A stretch of 64,000 nucleotides of DNA, taken from contig NZ_CP015772.1 in the NCBI RefSeq assembly GCF_001654455.1, positions 4,712,001-4,776,000 on the forward strand, in the 5' to 3' direction. Origin of the DNA: Niabella ginsenosidivorans. Lineage in GTDB: Bacteria > Bacteroidota > Bacteroidia > Chitinophagales > Chitinophagaceae. The notes below the pieces were generated by a model that was not told where the DNA came from, searched no databases, and saw only the letters and a program-made list of their open reading frames with translations. Both the position numbers and the translations under genes were made by a program. Of the stretch, positions 34,614 to 43,065 are shown one piece after another (the first letter of the stretch is position 1; every line of letters begins with the position of its first letter).

Positions 34614-35699
34614 TTACTTAATAAGTTCGTATTGTATCTCGGGCTTGCCGCGGGTGCCGCCGTCATCAACAACAGTGGGATAACCAACAGGCCCCATTGC
34701 AATAAATTTCAACTTGTAATAATTTCCGGATGCATCTTTAATAATATAAAATCTATCGTGCTTTATACCAGCAGGAGTACCAGCCGTTGCACGCCAATTA
34801 GAGCCAATTGTCCATCTGTCACTAGAAAATGTATATTTCGCTACGCTGTCTTTATTAAACTTTGTAAATGCGTCGCTGGCAACTGCATCTCCACTATATA
34901 CCCGCTCAAAAGCCTGCACACCATTTAATTGATTCAGCGCTACTAAATCGGAAAAAGGATACATTACATCTACACCAAAATTAGTTTTGTATGCCGAATA
35001 GGTCCATTCTATATCCCATTCAATTTTAGCAGGAAAACCACTTACAGTATTTCCGTTATCAAGAGATATGTAAACAAAATCTCCATCACCGGTTTTAGAA
35101 ATCGAAAGAGTATTATATGTATTTGCGGTCAATGGGGCATATTGCAAGGTGTAGCCGTTACTGTTTCTCAAAACTCTAAGTTTCATATATTGATTTTGTG
35201 ACCTGACAATACCGCCACCAGTACCACGGTTTAAAATAAATACCTTATTATCCGTTTCTGTGGCAGACGCACTGATTAATGTTTGAGAAATATTTCCGTT
35301 GAGATTATCCATCATAGTAAAATCTGCAGCAGTAGGAACGTTTTGGTCAAATTCCAATTTTAGACCAACAGTGTCCGCGCTACCAACCGCGTTCAAATCT
35401 GTTTTTGTAGTTGCCTTTGCATAAGCAACAGCAGTATTATTAATAATAGCCCTGAAATCAGATCCTGTATAAAATCCCAGATCCCAGTTTTTTCTTGCAA
35501 CTGTATATTGCTTGTCTGCGCTAAAATCAACAAATACAGAATTTGCCGCTTTAGAGCCATCACCACCTTCTGATCCGTCAAGCCCATTTAACGTCATTTG
35601 AGAACCAGACGACGGCGGCACAATAATCAGCGGGTCCTTATCCTTACTGCAAGAGGCCAATGCAGCTACTGCTACCGAAATCATTAAAATTTTCTTCAT
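34614..35699 (-). CDS. hmuY: HmuY-family heme-binding lipoprotein
   Basis: This 361-residue lipoprotein has a lipobox ending AALASC (Cys about 17) and a low-complexity Gly/Ser region, then the HmuY domain beginning SVFVDFSADKQYTVARKNWDLGFYTGSDFRAIINN, characteristic of the family. HmuY of Porphyromonas gingivalis captures heme at the surface and hands it to its TonB receptor HmuR. The gene is 12 bases downstream of such a receptor. It is longer than P. gingivalis HmuY (~216 residues), as usual for environmental Bacteroidota. Confidence 0.9.
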   Translation of the reverse strand: MKKILMISVAVAALASCSKDKDPLIIVPPSSGSQMTLNGLDGSEGGDGSKAANSVFVDFSADKQYTVARKNWDLGFYTGSDFRAIINNTAVAYAKATTKTDLNAVGSADTVGLKLEFDQNVPTAADFTMMDNLNGNISQTLISASATETDNKVFILNRGTGGGIVRSQNQYMKLRVLRNSNGYTLQYAPLTANTYNTLSISKTGDGDFVYISLDNGNTVSGFPAKIEWDIEWTYSAYKTNFGVDVMYPFSDLVALNQLNGVQAFERVYSGDAVASDAFTKFNKDSVAKYTFSSDRWTIGSNWRATAGTPAGIKHDRFYIIKDASGNYYKLKFIAMGPVGYPTVVDDGGTRGKPEIQYELIK

Positions 35700-35711
35700 A
35701 TTGTTTGTTGT

Positions 35712-37763
35712 TTATTTTTTAAAAAACTGATAGGCTATTCCCAAAAAGTAAGACCTGCCATAGCTGATGGGCAGCGGTCCGCCGGTGCTGTGCACACCGC
35801 CACTGGTGGCAGTGCTGTTGATATTGTTGATGTTAAAAATATTTTTTACCCCTGCCTGTACGGTAAATGTTTTAAGAAAGGTTTTTGTGGCGGTAAAATC
35901 CATCCAATGGTAGGCATTCACTTTGGTAAGCATTACATCATCGGGGTTACTGTCTGATAGCTGGTAGCCATTGCGCACACCGGTAAACTTATATAGCAGC
36001 GCCAGGCCCGTATTTATTTTACGGAGGGTATAAAAAACATTGGCAGTTACTTCCGGCGACCAGTTGAACCGGGGCACCTCCCGGTTCAGGCCTTCTTCAT
36101 TGCTTAAATCATTGTACCGGCCTACATATAATATACCTGCATTTACCTGCCACTGGTTGTACAGGAGACTTTGTTCAAAAGAAATACCGGTTGTTTTAAA
36201 TTTAGATACATTAAACAGGCGCGTGGTTTTATTATCAGAGGGGTCTACCGCATAATCGATCAGATCATCAAACACATTATAAAACCCGCACAGCACACTG
36301 GTGGCTTTTATCCGGTCATTTTTATACTGCCAGTTTAAGGAACCGTTGAAGCTGTTGGAAGTTTCCGCTTTCAGATCTTTATTACCAAAAATGGAATGGT
36401 TGGCATCCACAAAATCAAAGTATAGTTCCCGCAGGGCAGGTGCCCGGTAGCCTTTTGCATAAGACAGCCTTAGATCCAGAGCATCTGTTAAACTGATCTT
36501 TGTATTTAATGCCGGTACAACAGGTGGTGCATCATATACCGAGTTTTTTATAGCTCTTAGTCCCGGGCGCAGTATCAGCCAGCTTACCGGTTTCCATTCC
36601 GCCGAAGCAAAAAGTGCAAGGTCATTAATGGTAGGCGAACCGTCTATTCTTTGTCCGGAAGCTGCGTTGTGATTTATTTCAATGCCGGGCTGAAAAGACA
36701 ACCGGTCATTAGCCCTGTAATAAACCTGTGTTCTGAAGAACAAGGTGGTGAATTTTGCCGTGTCCTGCTCACCGGCGCCGGTTGTCAGTTCTTCTGTACC
36801 CGTTGTAAAGTCGTGCCTTGTAGTTCTGGTGCGGCGGCTGTAATCCGTATAAGACAAAGCGGTATTCAGGCGCCATTTATTACTGATGCTCCAGTCGTCC
36901 TGCAACTGGTGCATCCAGCGGCGTGTAATATAACACTGATCGGTAGCTTTATAATTACCCATATTGATCTCCCCTTTTGAAGTAATGGTTTCATCTAAAC
37001 CATCCAGCCGGTAATACACTGTATTCTTTTCGGTACGGATGCCGGCTATCATGTTTCCTAAATACTGTTCTTTTGGCTTCCAGCTTTTAGCTCTTCCGTA
37101 GGCATCACCTCCAAACCCTTCATGATCCATATGCGTAAATCCGCCATTAATGAAAAACGCATTTTTACCAAAAGCCGCATTTAAAGATTGCAGATGTGCG
37201 CCTTTATTACCCAGAAAACTGTATTCATCGCCGGCAGTTTCCTCCTGCACACGGGCCCCTGCGCTGAAATGATTGCCCGTAACTCTCTTGGTAATGATAT
37301 TAATAACGCCCGCCAACGCATCAGAACCGTAAATAACACTCATAGGGCCTTCTACAATTTCAATGCGCTCAATGTTCTGCACATCGATCTGGCCCAGGCT
37401 TTCGCGCGCATCATTACGGTCGGTAAGGGGTACACCATCCAGTAAAATCTTTACCCCACGCCCGCTCATGCCCATCAGCTCTATATCTGCTACGCCTAAT
37501 GTATTATCATTACTGATGCGAATGCCCGCCTGTGTATTTAATACCTGGAGCAGGTTTACAGGCGCTTTTGCTTTTATTTCATCCGCGGAAATGACCTTTA
37601 TATTAAAAACAGAGTTTTTTAAAGACTGCGGCCGGTATTGGCCGGTAGTGACTACCACACTGTCCATTTCTACCATTTTACCTTCAGGTTGTGCGAAGGA
37701 ATTGCCTGCTATGAATACCAGCAGCAACAAGCAGCTATATTTCAGAATATCACCCGGACCCAT
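35712..37763 (-). CDS. TonB-dependent outer-membrane receptor (HmuR-like)
   Basis: This receptor of about 683 residues has a signal peptide (ending GNSFAQ), a TonB-box/plug region with SVVVTTGQYRP and the plug end VEGPMSVIYGSDALAGVINIITKRV (about 135-160), then a 22-strand barrel ending RSYFLGIAYQFFKK. There is no carboxypeptidase-like N-terminal domain, so it is a classical siderophore/heme-type receptor and not SusC. With hmuY downstream, heme is the likely ligand. I chose ATG 37763; three further upstream codons begin with TTG. Probably iron-regulated, but I see no clear Fur box. Confidence 0.92.
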   Translation of the reverse strand: MGPGDILKYSCLLLLVFIAGNSFAQPEGKMVEMDSVVVTTGQYRPQSLKNSVFNIKVISADEIKAKAPVNLLQVLNTQAGIRISNDNTLGVADIELMGMSGRGVKILLDGVPLTDRNDARESLGQIDVQNIERIEIVEGPMSVIYGSDALAGVINIITKRVTGNHFSAGARVQEETAGDEYSFLGNKGAHLQSLNAAFGKNAFFINGGFTHMDHEGFGGDAYGRAKSWKPKEQYLGNMIAGIRTEKNTVYYRLDGLDETITSKGEINMGNYKATDQCYITRRWMHQLQDDWSISNKWRLNTALSYTDYSRRTRTTRHDFTTGTEELTTGAGEQDTAKFTTLFFRTQVYYRANDRLSFQPGIEINHNAASGQRIDGSPTINDLALFASAEWKPVSWLILRPGLRAIKNSVYDAPPVVPALNTKISLTDALDLRLSYAKGYRAPALRELYFDFVDANHSIFGNKDLKAETSNSFNGSLNWQYKNDRIKATSVLCGFYNVFDDLIDYAVDPSDNKTTRLFNVSKFKTTGISFEQSLLYNQWQVNAGILYVGRYNDLSNEEGLNREVPRFNWSPEVTANVFYTLRKINTGLALLYKFTGVRNGYQLSDSNPDDVMLTKVNAYHWMDFTATKTFLKTFTVQAGVKNIFNINNINSTATSGGVHSTGGPLPISYGRSYFLGIAYQFFKK

Positions 37764-37891
37764 TAAAATCAAATATGCGCGAAGGTGGCTTTATATGCCT
37801 GTATTGATTTCCGGAATCGGGAAAAGAAGTTTCGAGATCCGGAAAAATTCCAGGCCACCATAAAACGATCGGAATTTTGTAGGTTCGTGCC

Positions 37892-38410
37892 ATGTTATCA
37901 ACGCCTGAGCTATTGACCGGATTCTGCAACAGTGTTGACCAATGGATCGGCTACCTGGATGCTTATACCCTGCAGCAATTACAACAGCGGCCGGCACCTG
38001 ACAGCTGGTCGCTGGGCCAGGTTTATCAGCATCTTATCAGCGATACCCGCTTTTATACAGAACAAATGGAAGCAGCCATGGCAACCGATGAGCATGCTGA
38101 CTGTGCCATGACGCCCGAAGCCGCCGCCCTGTTTGCCGTGAACAGCTTCCCCAACAAGCCACTGGCAAACCCTTTTAATGACATTCACCTTCAGCAACCG
38201 GAAAGCAAAGAACAGCTTCGCAGGCAGCTCACCGGCATCCGGGAGAAAGTATGCCAGTTATTCAAAAACGCCTCTATAAGAAAGGGCAAAACACTGCATC
38301 CCGGCTTTCAGTATTTTAATGCCGCGGAATGGCTGCAATTTGCAGATATGCATTTACGGCACCACCTGTGGCAAAAAGAAAAGATCGATAAAGCAATTTT
38401 GCAGGCGTAA
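37892..38410 (+). CDS. DinB-family protein
   Basis: This 172-residue protein shows the DinB helical bundle: DSWSLGQVYQHLISDTRFY (first His, about residue 48) and FADMHLRHHLWQKEKIDKAI at the C-terminus (other His ligands). It is divergent from the heme operon and probably monocistronic. A -7-like TAGGTTCG lies just upstream of ATG 37892. Enzymatic role unknown; it is only distantly similar to the DinB protein at 15077. Confidence 0.82.
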   Translation: MLSTPELLTGFCNSVDQWIGYLDAYTLQQLQQRPAPDSWSLGQVYQHLISDTRFYTEQMEAAMATDEHADCAMTPEAAALFAVNSFPNKPLANPFNDIHLQQPESKEQLRRQLTGIREKVCQLFKNASIRKGKTLHPGFQYFNAAEWLQFADMHLRHHLWQKEKIDKAILQA

Positions 38411-38501
38411 TCCACGATCAGTTTTTTAATTCTTTATCCCGTTTTTCAAATAAAATGAATCAGGGTTCGTGCATGCGCGCCCTGACAAGAAAAATCATGC
38501 C

Positions 38502-38819
38502 GTCACCTGAGTTTTCCATTTGCAAAAACAAAATCATCCGAAAGTTCGGATGAGGCGATGACAATCCTTCTTAGGGGTTACCCTGAAGATGTCATCCTGT
38601 ACCTGTTCCGGAATCTGTTTTTGTTTCAGGGCCTGTTGAGCGATACTATAACATAGATACTGAAATACCCGTCCGACCGGGGTCATCTGGTCAGGAGCAC
38701 AGCATGACAAAAACAGGATTGGTTTTCAACGTATCATGTAATCTGTCATTGGCAGGCAATTATAAAGACGTTGCATTTAAGCTTATTGGGTGACAATTTT
38801 TTCAATCGTCATCCCCGCT
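38502..38819 (+). repeat. Intergenic repeat element, copy A
   Basis: This segment of about 318 bases aligns with the reverse complement of 54946-55230. Shared blocks occur in the same order: GTTTTCCATTT, ACCCTGAAGAT, ATCTGTTTTTGTTT, TGTCATTGGCA, TTTAAGCTTATTGGG and ATCGTCATCCC. Differences are spread evenly, so both are diverged copies. There is no coding potential. Confidence 0.75.
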
Positions 38820-38910
38820 ACCGGCCGGCAGGTGCTCCGCTATGCTGCGGTCGAATCCGATGACTATCAGATAACGGAGCTATATATTGTTGATCTCAAA
38901 ACAATACAGC

Positions 38911-38965
38911 ATTTGTCAATAACAGGCAATCATAAAGCGTTGCTTTTAAATTCTTTAAAATGACA
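38911..38965 (+). repeat. Partial internal repeat of copy A
   Basis: The segment reads TTTGTCAATAACAGGCAATC, then ATAAAGCGTTGC and TTTTAAA, matching the 38740-38790 part of copy A (ATCTGTCATTGGCAGGCAAT, then ATAAAGACGTTGC and ATTTAAG). It looks like a partial tandem duplication. Confidence 0.55.
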
Positions 38966-39200
38966 GGAGCCTGTCGAACTGTTAACGAAGCCTTGAGCGA
39001 TGGCTATTATGTCCCTTCGTCAGGGTGACATTTTACCAGGCCTGTTACCAATCCGGATGCTGTTTGAACCGCTTGTAACAGTTTCACCCCTGTGGGGAAA
39101 ATGACAATAGCCCGGAAAACAACCCCCTTATTACCAAAATCAATGGTTTAAAATATTCAGACAGCTTGTTTTCAGGCTGTTTACGCCCTTTTTTCCACAG

Positions 39201-39231
39201 TTTGTTGATATCTTTAAAAACGCTATTTTTG
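39201..39231 (+). promoter_or_regulatory. Promoter of the foldase gene
   Basis: TTTG at 39201-39204 and TATTTTTG at 39224-39231 are exactly 19 bases apart, the best promoter match in the window. The ATG is 32 bases downstream. Confidence 0.8.
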
Positions 39232-39263
39232 CCAACCTTTTTAATACTATATATTAATTAACA

Positions 39264-41402
39264 ATGTCAGTAATACAGAACATTCAGGACAAGTATGGCA
39301 AGGTGATGGCGATTATCATCGGGATAGCCCTGGTTATATTTGTTGTGATGCTTGCTTTTGAGAACAGAGGAAGCCTTTTTAGCGGAGATGTAAGAACAAT
39401 CGGAAAAGTTAACGGCGAAAAAATCGACTTCCAGGATTTTAACAATATGGTTGATCAGACCACCCAGATGATGCAGGCCCGCGGAATGAGTGGTGGTGAA
39501 GGCGCTGCCCAGCAGGCCAATGAGCAGGCCTGGAACCAGGAGGTTTCACGCATTTTGCTGGATCAGGAAACAAAGAAGCTGGGGTTGGATGTAGGCCGTA
39601 AAGAACTGAATGACCTGCTGTTTGGTGCAAATCCGCCACAGGAAATAGCACAGGGTTTTACCAATCCTCAAACCGGGCAGTTTGATGCTGCCGCGGCCCA
39701 GGCGCAGATTAACCAGATCAAATCCAAAGGAACTGCGGAGCAAAAAGCACAGCTGGGCGCTTTCCTGAACCAGCTGGCCTTTCAGCGTACTGCGGAAAAA
39801 TTTGATGCATTACTGACCACCAGCATCAATTTTCCAAAATGGATGCTTCAGAAACAGCAGGCAGACGATGCCTTACTGTCAAAAGTGTCTTATGTAAGGG
39901 CCCCGTATACCAGCATTTCTGACTCTGCGGTTAAAGTAACCGATGCCGATATACAGGCATATATCGATAAGCATAAAAAAGATTTTAAGCAAACAGAAAG
40001 CCGCAGCATTTCCTATGTTGCCTTTAACGCAGACCCAAGCCCTGCAGACAGTATGGAAGCAAAAAAGCGGATCCTTGAATTAAAACCGGCATTCGACAGC
40101 ACGCACAATGTAAAAGATTTCCTGGTAAGCCAGGGCATCAATAATTATTATGACGGCTTTATCAACAGTAACCGTATACAGGTGCCGATGAAGGATTCTA
40201 TATTAAAAGTGGGCACCGGGAATATTTATGGCCCTTATGTTGACGGCAATTCTTATGCACTGGCAAAAATTGTTGCCACAGCAACGATACCGGATACCGT
40301 TAAGGTACGCCATATTTTAGTGGGCACAATACAACAGGATCCGCAAACCGGCCAGCAGATCCCCATAAGGGATACTGCAACCGCACATCACCTGGCAGAC
40401 AGCCTGTACCAGGTTTTACAAAAGGGTGGAAACTTTGATACACTGGTAGCTAAATTTTCAGACGACCCGGGTAAAACACAAAACAGAGGTACTTATGACA
40501 ATGTACCTTCCGGTCAAATGATGCCTGCTTTTAATGACTATATATTTACCCATCCCGTAGGAAGCAGGGGCATTGTAAAAACCGACTATGGTTACCATAT
40601 TATTGAGGTGCTGGCAGCTAAAGGAAGCGGAACCGGCTACAAAATAGCCTATGTAACCAAGCCTATTGAAGCCAGCCAGGAAACAGATAATGCAGCAAAT
40701 GCGGCGGCTACCAAATTTGCATCCCGGGCTACTGACCAGAAATCATTTAACGCTGCTGCAGCCAAACTGCAATCAGAAAAGGGAATTTATAAATCCGTTG
40801 CATCTGATATTCCGCCTACCGGCGCTACATTACAGGGGCTGGGCACATCCAGGAACTTTGTAAAGAGCATTTATAACGCAAAAGTAGGCGAGGTCATACA
40901 GCCCACCCGTGTAGGCTCTTTTTACGTGGTTGGCCTGGTTACAGAAATTAACGAGGAGGGAACCATGAGCCCTGCCAAGGCACGGATGATGGTAGAACCT
41001 TTGCTGGTGAACCAGAAAAAAGCAAAAATACTTACTGACAGGATCGGGAAAGTAACCACACTGGAAGCCGTTGCCGCTACCCTGAAAACGCAGGTTGAAA
41101 CAGCAGACAGTCTCCGGTTTAATGCCCAAACACCCACAGCCCTGGGATTTGAGCCAAAAGTGATCGGAGCTTCTTTTAACAAGGAAAATCTGAACAAGGT
41201 GGTTCCGGAGCCCATTGCCGGCACACAGGGTGTTTATGTAATTAAAGTGGATAATTTAATAAGCACACCAACAGAAACGCAAGATGTTGAGGCATTACGT
41301 AAAATGCGTTATATGCAGGCGAAACAACAGGCGCAGTTCCAGTCGCTACAGGCGCTGCGGGAAGCTGCTGATATTAAAGACTACAGGAGCAAATTTTATT
41401 AA
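39264..41402 (+). CDS. PpiD/SurA-like peptidyl-prolyl isomerase (parvulin type)
   Basis: This 712-residue protein is anchored by one N-terminal helix (VMAIIIGIALVIFVVMLAF, about residues 14-32), as in PpiD, and faces the periplasm. A SurA-like N-terminal helical domain (VNGEKIDFQDFNNMVDQ.., about 50-240) precedes a parvulin domain (VKVRHILVGT to GYHIIEVL, about 347-455), then a long C-terminal region. It should help fold outer-membrane or secreted proteins. Monocistronic, with its own promoter and terminator. Confidence 0.92.
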   Translation: MSVIQNIQDKYGKVMAIIIGIALVIFVVMLAFENRGSLFSGDVRTIGKVNGEKIDFQDFNNMVDQTTQMMQARGMSGGEGAAQQANEQAWNQEVSRILLDQETKKLGLDVGRKELNDLLFGANPPQEIAQGFTNPQTGQFDAAAAQAQINQIKSKGTAEQKAQLGAFLNQLAFQRTAEKFDALLTTSINFPKWMLQKQQADDALLSKVSYVRAPYTSISDSAVKVTDADIQAYIDKHKKDFKQTESRSISYVAFNADPSPADSMEAKKRILELKPAFDSTHNVKDFLVSQGINNYYDGFINSNRIQVPMKDSILKVGTGNIYGPYVDGNSYALAKIVATATIPDTVKVRHILVGTIQQDPQTGQQIPIRDTATAHHLADSLYQVLQKGGNFDTLVAKFSDDPGKTQNRGTYDNVPSGQMMPAFNDYIFTHPVGSRGIVKTDYGYHIIEVLAAKGSGTGYKIAYVTKPIEASQETDNAANAAATKFASRATDQKSFNAAAAKLQSEKGIYKSVASDIPPTGATLQGLGTSRNFVKSIYNAKVGEVIQPTRVGSFYVVGLVTEINEEGTMSPAKARMMVEPLLVNQKKAKILTDRIGKVTTLEAVAATLKTQVETADSLRFNAQTPTALGFEPKVIGASFNKENLNKVVPEPIAGTQGVYVIKVDNLISTPTETQDVEALRKMRYMQAKQQAQFQSLQALREAADIKDYRSKFY

Positions 41403-41423
41403 TAGAATTACAACAGTATATAA

Positions 41424-41458
41424 AAAAACAGTCCATCTTCTTGACGGGCTGTTTTTTT
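41424..41458 (+). terminator. Terminator of the foldase gene
   Basis: Arms ACAGTCC and GGGCTGT (one G-T pair), extended by flanking A/T pairs, are followed by eight T. It lies 22 bases after the stop. Confidence 0.82.
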
Positions 41459-41711
41459 ATATGCTGGTTTCAGAGTAGAAGTAAGGGCTTCTTTTCAGAA
41501 TCAGGCAGCTCAAAGTATGCTTGCCCCAGCCTTGCTTTAAGCTCGTTTTCAATAGGCACCGGCAATGCGGTATGGCAGCGTAAAGCCGCCTTCCTTCGCA
41601 ACCTTTAGTTCCCCTGTATCCTATTGCAGCCTGAGGTTAAGAATACTACTTCGGGACTTGCAGCCCTGAGAATCGGCCGGATAAATATTTCATAGTTTTT
41701 ATCCTAAAAAT
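41459..41711. other. Intergenic stretch with a possible coding remnant
   Basis: On the minus strand, about 41578 to 41479 reads as a protein-like C-terminal tail (LRCHTALPVPIENELKARLG and LPDSEKKPLLLL, then TGA), but an in-frame stop lies just upstream and no start exists. I read it as the possible end of a decayed gene; no family is recognised. Confidence 0.35.
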
Positions 41712-43046
41712 TTACCGTACAACAATCGCATTGCCGGCCGAATTAAGTACAGCATTCCCTAAATTAACCGGCACACCGTTTTTCCAGTATTTGGCTACCT
41801 TGCAGGTGCCGTTGTTTTCCCATCCTGATACATAAACATCATTACCAAAAACAGCAATGCCCGTAGCAGCGGAAGATGCTGTTGATAATTTTACAGGCAC
41901 ACCGTTCTTCCAGTATTTAGCAAAAGTCAGCCCGCTATGATAATAGTCTTCCTGTTCATATCCTGCCACATATACATCGTTTCCCACCACAAAAACAGCG
42001 GTGGCAACGCCTACTGAAGCAGTACCTGCGGTTAATGTTGTAGCCGTCCCGTCTTTCCAGATGGTGGCCATGGCCAACCCGGTTGTTGCATTATTTTGGC
42101 TGCCTGCCACATACTCATCGCTCCCGCTAACGAAAACAGCGTTGGCAAAGCAATGCTTATCGTTATTGGGTATGGTATTGGCCGGTATTATCCCGTTTAT
42201 AAATTCCCAGGGCGAAAACCTTCCCTGTGAGTTGCGATAATATCCAACAGCATATATATTGTTGGCACTTACACAAATACCATAGCAGGAGCCATTGCCA
42301 AGCACTGTTTGTGATATAATGGGGTCATTTACATTTACCGATATTCCTGTTCCGTTCTTCCAATACCTCGGAATGTCAAACCCGTTTACTACTTCCCAAC
42401 CACCTACGTGTACATTGTTTCCGTTTACAGCGATGGCATTGGCTACTGATGCCCCTGTGCCAAGCGTGGTTTTAACGCCGTTTTTCCAGTAGTTGGCCAA
42501 TTGTAAGTTATTTATTCTTTCACTTCCGGCTGCATACACATCATTGCCGGTTATACAAATGGAAGTCAGAGCCGATTCCTCCGTGCTTAGCGTATCAGCA
42601 GCGCCGTTTTTCCAATAGATGGCTAAAGCATGGGCAGCATTGTTTTGAGAACCTGCTACATATACATCGGGCACATAGGTAATGTTGCCGCCACTTGCGG
42701 TTTGATTGCCTGTTTTTATTTTCACTTCACCGCCGGTAGCTCCTACGGCCGGGACGATTACTTTCAACTCCGCTGCCGTAGCCGATTGTACGGTAGCTGC
42801 CACATCATTGATGGTAACGGTATTGTTGGCGGCTGTGACAGAAAAATTGCTGCCCTCAATGGTAAGCGTATCCCCATAATGCAAAGTGGTTGTCGAAAGA
42901 GCGCTTATCCTGAGCGTGGTGTCCGGTGGTGTAATGGGCGTTACCGTAATGCCATTGTCTTTTTTGCAGGAAACCAATACAGACAGGTACAGCGCAAATG
43001 CTGCATAAGCTGCGGTGGTAAGGATGCTGCGGTTCATTGTTTTCAT
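41712..43046 (-). CDS. Lipoprotein with IPT/TIG domain and seven propeller-like repeats
   Basis: This is a 444-residue surface lipoprotein (lipobox LVSC about residue 27). An IPT/TIG immunoglobulin-like domain follows (ISALSTTTLHYGDTLTIEGSNFS..., about 47-125). The rest is built of seven repeats of about 42-52 residues with the pattern VYVAG...A.YWKNG....L......AI.V.GND, each ending NDVYVAG-like. Seven such blades fit a beta-propeller. The partner LamG protein gene ends 19 bases upstream, so both probably form a unit. Ligand unknown. Confidence 0.8.
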   Translation of the reverse strand: MKTMNRSILTTAAYAAFALYLSVLVSCKKDNGITVTPITPPDTTLRISALSTTTLHYGDTLTIEGSNFSVTAANNTVTINDVAATVQSATAAELKVIVPAVGATGGEVKIKTGNQTASGGNITYVPDVYVAGSQNNAAHALAIYWKNGAADTLSTEESALTSICITGNDVYAAGSERINNLQLANYWKNGVKTTLGTGASVANAIAVNGNNVHVGGWEVVNGFDIPRYWKNGTGISVNVNDPIISQTVLGNGSCYGICVSANNIYAVGYYRNSQGRFSPWEFINGIIPANTIPNNDKHCFANAVFVSGSDEYVAGSQNNATTGLAMATIWKDGTATTLTAGTASVGVATAVFVVGNDVYVAGYEQEDYYHSGLTFAKYWKNGVPVKLSTASSAATGIAVFGNDVYVSGWENNGTCKVAKYWKNGVPVNLGNAVLNSAGNAIVVR

Positions 43047-43065
43047 AAATGTGATTTTTTTTTAC

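Larger units (their letters stand above)
38411..39200. other. Long gene-free stretch of degenerate repeats
   Basis: I see no gene here. The stretch is made of short palindromes and repeat blocks of the kind GTCATCC..., including TCATCCGAA/TTCGGATGA (38534-38553). Much of it is shared, in inverted orientation, with 54946-55230. A smaller internal repeat occurs at 38911-38965. Confidence 0.7.

Noticed and set aside
38411-39200. Possible CRISPR array because of repeated short blocks
   Set aside because: Repeats are irregular in length and spacing and are also found at 54946-55230; there are no spacers and no cas genes.
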